Of a stretch of DNA of 8,547 bases, positions 6,113 through 8,547 are shown piece after piece. The position numbers and the translations under genes are program-made. Positions within the stretch are counted from its first letter, which is position 1. The number at the start of each line of letters is the position of its first letter. The notes beneath the pieces are model-generated. The model saw only the letters and a list, made by a program, of their open reading frames with translations, was not told the DNA's origin and did no database searches. The DNA comes from an uncultured Clostridia bacterium (GTDB lineage Bacteria; Bacillota; Clostridia; TANB77; CAG-508), in the NCBI GenBank assembly GCA_947626705.1, contig CANQTJ010000068.1, positions 1 to 8,547 on the forward strand, read 5' to 3'.

Positions 6113-6748
6113 ATCTATTTTGTATAAACTCTCTGGATGAAATCTTACACCTATATAAAAATCTTTGTCCTTTGCTTCAATAACATCTGCATATCCATCT
6201 TCACAAAATCCGACTTTATCTAATTTGGGACAGTCTTTTATAGTTCTTTTATGTCTTGAATTTACCATAATTTCTTCTTTATTTACAATCTTATAAAATT
6301 TAGATGTTTTATCTATTGTTATGTTATGTACATATTGTTTTGACATTTGCATATGTTTTTCAGGATTATCTATTTTATAAGTTGTACCACCAATAGCTCT
6401 AACAATAATATTTTGTCCACAACAAATTCCAAGAGTAGGTATATTATTTTCATAACAATACTTTGATACAATACACTCATAATTATCTGATTCAACACCA
6501 CCTTGAAAAATTATTCCATCACATAATCTTATTTGAGAAATTAAGTCATCATATTCTTTTCCTTGTAAATCTTCTTTCCAATTATCTCCTATATATTTTA
6601 TATCTTTATCTGGTGGTAATATAGCTATTGCAACTGCCCCATTATCAAAAATAGCCTGTTTGATTTCATCTCTAACATATGTATCCGTTCTATTGTTTTT
6701 GTAACTAGCATAATGTTTGCTCACAATTCCTATTACTACTTTCTTCAC
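6074..6748 (-). CDS. Class I glutamine amidotransferase / peptidase C26-like protein, altered C-terminus
   Basis: Belongs to the class I glutamine amidotransferase fold, in the gamma-glutamyl hydrolase-like (peptidase C26) branch. Visible are FQGGVES (81-87, the usual oxyanion turn), the nucleophile elbow LGICCGQ (C109), SRHKR (164-168) and the catalytic FHPES (H204, E206), so the triad is intact. The start is GTG at 6748, with AAAGGAAG upstream, inside the last codons of the transporter gene (44-base overlap), implying coupled translation and joint function. It may process a gamma-glutamyl or amide compound that the transporter moves. After YKID (212) the last 12 residues are unrelated to the family, which normally adds a final helix; this is the junction with the fragment downstream. 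Activity may be retained, but with the operon decayed it could be a pseudogene. Confidence 0.75.
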   Translation of the reverse strand: MKKVVIGIVSKHYASYKNNRTDTYVRDEIKQAIFDNGAVAIAILPPDKDIKYIGDNWKEDLQGKEYDDLISQIRLCDGIIFQGGVESDNYECIVSKYCYENNIPTLGICCGQNIIVRAIGGTTYKIDNPEKHMQMSKQYVHNITIDKTSKFYKIVNKEEIMVNSRHKRTIKDCPKLDKVGFCEDGYADVIEAKDKDFYIGVRFHPESLYKIDIWIHIRKWSTTP

Positions 6749-7726
6749 TTTTTACTTCCTTTCCATTTACAACTAATTTATATAATTTTATACTAACTAA
6801 TATTTCTATAATTGATAATATAAGTAATATTGTTATTACTGTAATCATTGGATTATTTACTAAAATCATTGTAAAACTTAAACTCATTATTGCTCTTACA
6901 ACTTTTCTTGAAAATTCCATTGTTGTTAATAATGATTGCTGTTCTTCTTTTTCGACATTTCTTAATGCTAAATCTTGCATATATACTTTAAATGGATCTC
7001 TAATAAATAATATAATATAATTATATATCCTAAACTCATAATACCAAATTTTAGTATTATAAAGTTTCTAATAAAAGAACCCAGTATCATTACAACAATA
7101 GATATACTCAGTATATTGGTAAAATTACCCCTACTTTTTCTTTATATTTACTATGTATCTTATTAAATGCCATATTAAAAATAACTCTTACAATATGAGA
7201 AATGCATAAGATAGCACCTATTATTAAAGCTGTTTTTTCTACATCAAAGTTTAAAAGTAATTCTTGTTGTATAAATAGTTTTCCATTTGATTGTCCAGAA
7301 TTTACAATAGGATAGAAGAAACCATAAGAAACAATCAATACTATAATTAGCTTAGTATAATTTATTTTTGTTTTAGATTCTATTTTAATTTCTTTCTTAA
7401 TCTTATTGTATTTAGAATAATCTACTATGTAAAATGATAATATAAAGCATATTAAACAAAAAGTAATGCACCCAAACATTGGTAAATAATTATTTAAATT
7501 AAACATTAAACTTGCAATAAATGAGATAATCATTGTTACTGTCGCATATATAGTATTAGATTTTGTTTTAACTTTTATATATTCATTATTCCTATTTTGT
7601 AATTCAAGATTATTCTTTAATACTGCATTTGACATATTTTGAAATGTAAATGCGATTTCATAAATAACTTTACCTAAAGCTATAACTAAATATCTTATTA
7701 AACTTTGTCATTTTTTCTTGTTTCAT
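6705..7726 (-). pseudogene. Broken MFS-type transporter gene
   Basis: Three or four minus-strand pieces belong to one transporter. A start with GGAGAG and ATG at 7726 gives MKQEKMTK. After a frameshift near 7700 the text IRYLVIALGKVIYEIAFTF leads into the 175-residue stretch 7635-7108, with several hydrophobic helices (about residues 28-48, 50-68, 94-112 and 133-153 of that stretch). Near 7110 a one-base shift is needed to continue as LSISIVVMILGSF..., and near 7015 another to reach IRDPFKVYMQDLALRNVEKEEQQ and two last helices up to TAG at 6705. The inner methionines at 7635 and 6980 have no ribosome binding sites, so they are not separate genes. Helices 1-3 of a normal MFS protein seem missing. 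Direction, overlap with the amidotransferase gene and the family-like DLALRN segment support a single former operon. Confidence 0.7.
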
Positions 7727-7832
7727 TTTTCTCTCCAATTTATCTTTTTCTACATAATAATAGCCTAAACATTCTTTAATTTAGAGTTACATAAATAAAA
7801 AAGTCAGATATTATTTTATCATATCAAACTAT

Positions 7833-7861
7833 TTGACATTTTCTAATAAAGTGTGTATAAT
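7833..7861 (+). promoter_or_regulatory. Consensus promoter of the antisense RNA
   Basis: A perfect TTGACA (7833-7838), a 17-base spacer and a perfect TATAAT (7856-7861) point rightwards, with a start near 7868. No ORF follows before the hairpin at 7913-7957, so the product should be a short RNA. A promoter this strong ahead of a non-coding transcript is typical of antitoxin RNAs. Confidence 0.8.
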
Positions 7862-7867
7862 AAAGAT

Positions 7868-7962
7868 AGAAAATGAGAACCGCAGATGATGTGGTTACCA
7901 CTTAATACAAGTAATAACGACACATTTCCTTGATCAAAAGTAGAATGTGCCGTTATTTTTAT
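7868..7962 (+). ncRNA. Predicted antitoxin-like antisense RNA, about 95 nt
   Basis: The transcript would run from the promoter at 7833-7861 to the T-run at 7956-7960. It contains one small stem, AACCGC (7878-7883) with GTGGTT (7891-7896), and an alternative GTGG/CCAC pairing (7891-7901), then the terminator hairpin. It converges on the peptide gene, whose stop codon lies in its T-run, and would overlap the 3' end of that mRNA over the shared hairpin. ACCAC (7897-7901) is also complementary to the GUGGU within the peptide's Shine-Dalgarno region, allowing short extra pairing. The role is inferred from the layout, not from a known RNA family. Confidence 0.6.
7913..7960. terminator. Shared, apparently bidirectional terminator
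   Basis: AATAACGACACATTT (7913-7927) pairs with the segment 7943-7957 around a loop of 15 bases. On the plus strand one A-C mismatch is present and TTATTTTTATT follows; on the minus strand the same position is a G-U pair, giving an unbroken stem but a poorer T-run. Both convergent transcripts can use it, as in Fst/RNAII and TxpA/RatA loci. Confidence 0.75.
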
Positions 7963-8072
7963 TCCTTATCTATAAGTTTGTTAATATACTGTATGTATAT
8001 AACTGTCAATAAGGCTACGTTTATGGTTAATGATACCATTAAGGTTAATATTAAGTAAAATATAAAACTCAT
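7959..8072 (-). CDS. 37-residue hydrophobic peptide, candidate type I toxin
   Basis: ATG at 8072-8070 follows GAGGTGG (8084-8078) at a spacing of five bases; the stop is TAA at 7959-7961. The peptide begins MSFIFYLILTLMVSL, is one uninterrupted transmembrane helix to about residue 30, and ends in a charged tail NKLIDKE. Such size and layout match membrane-acting toxins of type I systems (Fst, TxpA and the holin-like group); the family cannot be settled by eye. It has its own promoter at 8155-8183, a leader hairpin next to the Shine-Dalgarno, and a convergent RNA sharing its terminator, so expression is probably restrained at translation. Alternatives are a small membrane regulator or a bacteriocin-like peptide. 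The ORF with its signals is seen directly; toxicity is inference. Confidence 0.7.
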   Translation of the reverse strand: MSFIFYLILTLMVSLTINVALLTVIYIQYINKLIDKE

Positions 8073-8077
8073 AAACA

Positions 8078-8117
8078 CCACCTCACTTTCTGATAGCAAT
8101 GACTATCTAGTAAAGTG
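8078..8117 (-). promoter_or_regulatory. Leader stem-loop abutting the toxin Shine-Dalgarno
   Basis: In the minus-strand RNA, CACTTT (8117-8112) pairs with AAAGTG (8089-8084), and inside it GATAG (8107-8103) pairs with CTATC (8096-8092) around a 6-base loop. The last G of the outer stem is the first base of GAGGTGG (8084-8078), so the fold could hinder ribosome entry. Fst-type mRNAs have a comparable leader structure. Confidence 0.55.
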
Positions 8118-8154
8118 GCAACACATATCTACTATCTCATTCTCTATGCTTAAT

Positions 8155-8183
8155 ACTATACAGTATTTTCTAATAAAAAACAA
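8155..8183 (-). promoter_or_regulatory. Promoter of the small-peptide gene
   Basis: On the minus strand TTGTTT (8183-8178), a 17-base spacer and TATAGT (8160-8155) place a start near 8148, giving a leader of about 75 bases before the ATG. The spacer contains the same 13 bases (ATTTTCTAATAAA on the plus strand, 8165-8177) that lie in the antisense promoter at 7838-7850. Confidence 0.6.
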
Positions 8184-8251
8184 GCGAACAAAACGAATTT
8201 TCTTAATTATTTACATATATTTTATAAAATATAAAATTTTTTTGTTCCCCT

Positions 8252-8467
8252 TCATTCATTTCCATTACCATTGCTAGTATAAAAATTGATTTTGCCTTTC
8301 TTCATATCTGATAACATTTCTTGAAATGCTGGTCTGTGTTCCATATCTTTTGCACTTATTCCAGCATCTTCATACACCTTAAATACCTCATATTCTTTAA
8401 ATTTGCATTCAATTTTAGATAATAATTCTTTACTTATTTTAATTTCTTTTTTGATAATCTTAATCAT
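8252..8467 (-). pseudogene. Serine recombinase remnant without catalytic serine
   Basis: ATG at 8467 has a good GGAAGG six bases upstream, and the first residues (MIKIIKKEI) resemble the opening of some clostridial recombinases. Residues 32-60 (VYEDAGISAKDMEHRPAFQ and following to KKGKIN) are the typical resolvase-domain segment after the first helix. Between the two, the strand with the Arg-Val-Ser nucleophile is absent, and after KIN, where YxLDRxxR should follow, the frame turns into FYTSNGNGNE and stops. It therefore looks like an internally deleted and 3'-truncated recombinase of a transposon or integrative element, without activity. 8118-8251 between it and the peptide gene holds only that gene's promoter and leader. 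Confidence 0.65.
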
Positions 8468-8499
8468 CTTACACCTTCCTTTCGATTAAGATAAAAGGC

Positions 8500-8543
8500 A
8501 CGAAAAAAATCGACCTTTTACAGTCGATTTAATCGTTTTTCGT
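8500..8543 (-). terminator. Terminator of a minus-strand gene beyond the window
   Basis: AAATCGAC (8507-8514) and GTCGATTT (8523-8530) form an 8-bp stem with an 8-base loop; on the minus strand a run of seven T (8509-8503) overlaps its foot. Outer arms ACGAAAAA (8500-8507) and TTTTTCGT (8536-8543) extend the symmetry. It would end a transcript entering from the right and separates it from the recombinase remnant. Confidence 0.7.
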
Positions 8544-8547
8544 CTGG

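Noticed and set aside
7108..7635. The 175- and 91-residue hydrophobic ORFs as separate membrane proteins
   Set aside because: Neither inner methionine has a ribosome binding site, and the missing sequence between them is readable in other frames, so they are parts of one broken transporter gene.

Overview
The window is very AT-rich DNA with strong AGGAGG-type ribosome binding sites, consensus TTGACA/TATAAT promoters and short intrinsic terminators. It fits a low-GC Firmicute, most likely a clostridial (possibly gut) lineage. I cannot name a species. Standard-code stops are used, including TGA in an ATGA gene overlap.

Left part, 1-2842 (+ strand): this looks like chromosomal backbone. It holds the 3' end of an unrecognised alpha-helical protein gene, a long hairpin, then folD (methylene-tetrahydrofolate dehydrogenase/cyclohydrolase) with its own terminator, then dprA (DNA-processing protein, TTG start). 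dprA stops right after its Rossmann-like core. Its reading frame runs into unrelated DNA at about 2840-2845, where it meets the cut end of a minus-strand gene tail to tail.

Right part, about 2843-8547: this is an accessory mosaic, mostly on the minus strand. From left to right it holds a truncated unknown ORF; a two-gene operon of a 251-residue unknown protein and a full-length GIY-YIG nuclease-domain protein (genes overlapping by 4 bases); an 800-base gap with hairpins, an orphan minus-strand terminator and a tnpV-like remnant; a self-contained cassette for a small four-helix membrane protein, with richer base composition, a perfect promoter and a perfect terminator; a decayed minus-strand operon of a frameshifted MFS transporter and a class I glutamine amidotransferase whose 3' end is fused to a fragment of another gene; a convergent small-peptide/antisense-RNA locus; and a serine recombinase remnant without its catalytic serine.

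The most interesting item is at 7833-8183. A 37-residue hydrophobic peptide gene (minus strand), too short for ordinary gene calling, faces a short plus-strand RNA with a perfect promoter. Both transcripts end in one shared hairpin, and the peptide's Shine-Dalgarno abuts a leader stem-loop. This is the layout of type I toxin-antitoxin loci (Fst/RNAII, TxpA/RatA and the clostridial systems). The second point of interest is the GIY-YIG two-gene module in what looks like a defence or mobile region. The truncations, frameshifts and recombinase/tnpV fragments suggest that successive mobile elements inserted downstream of dprA and then decayed.
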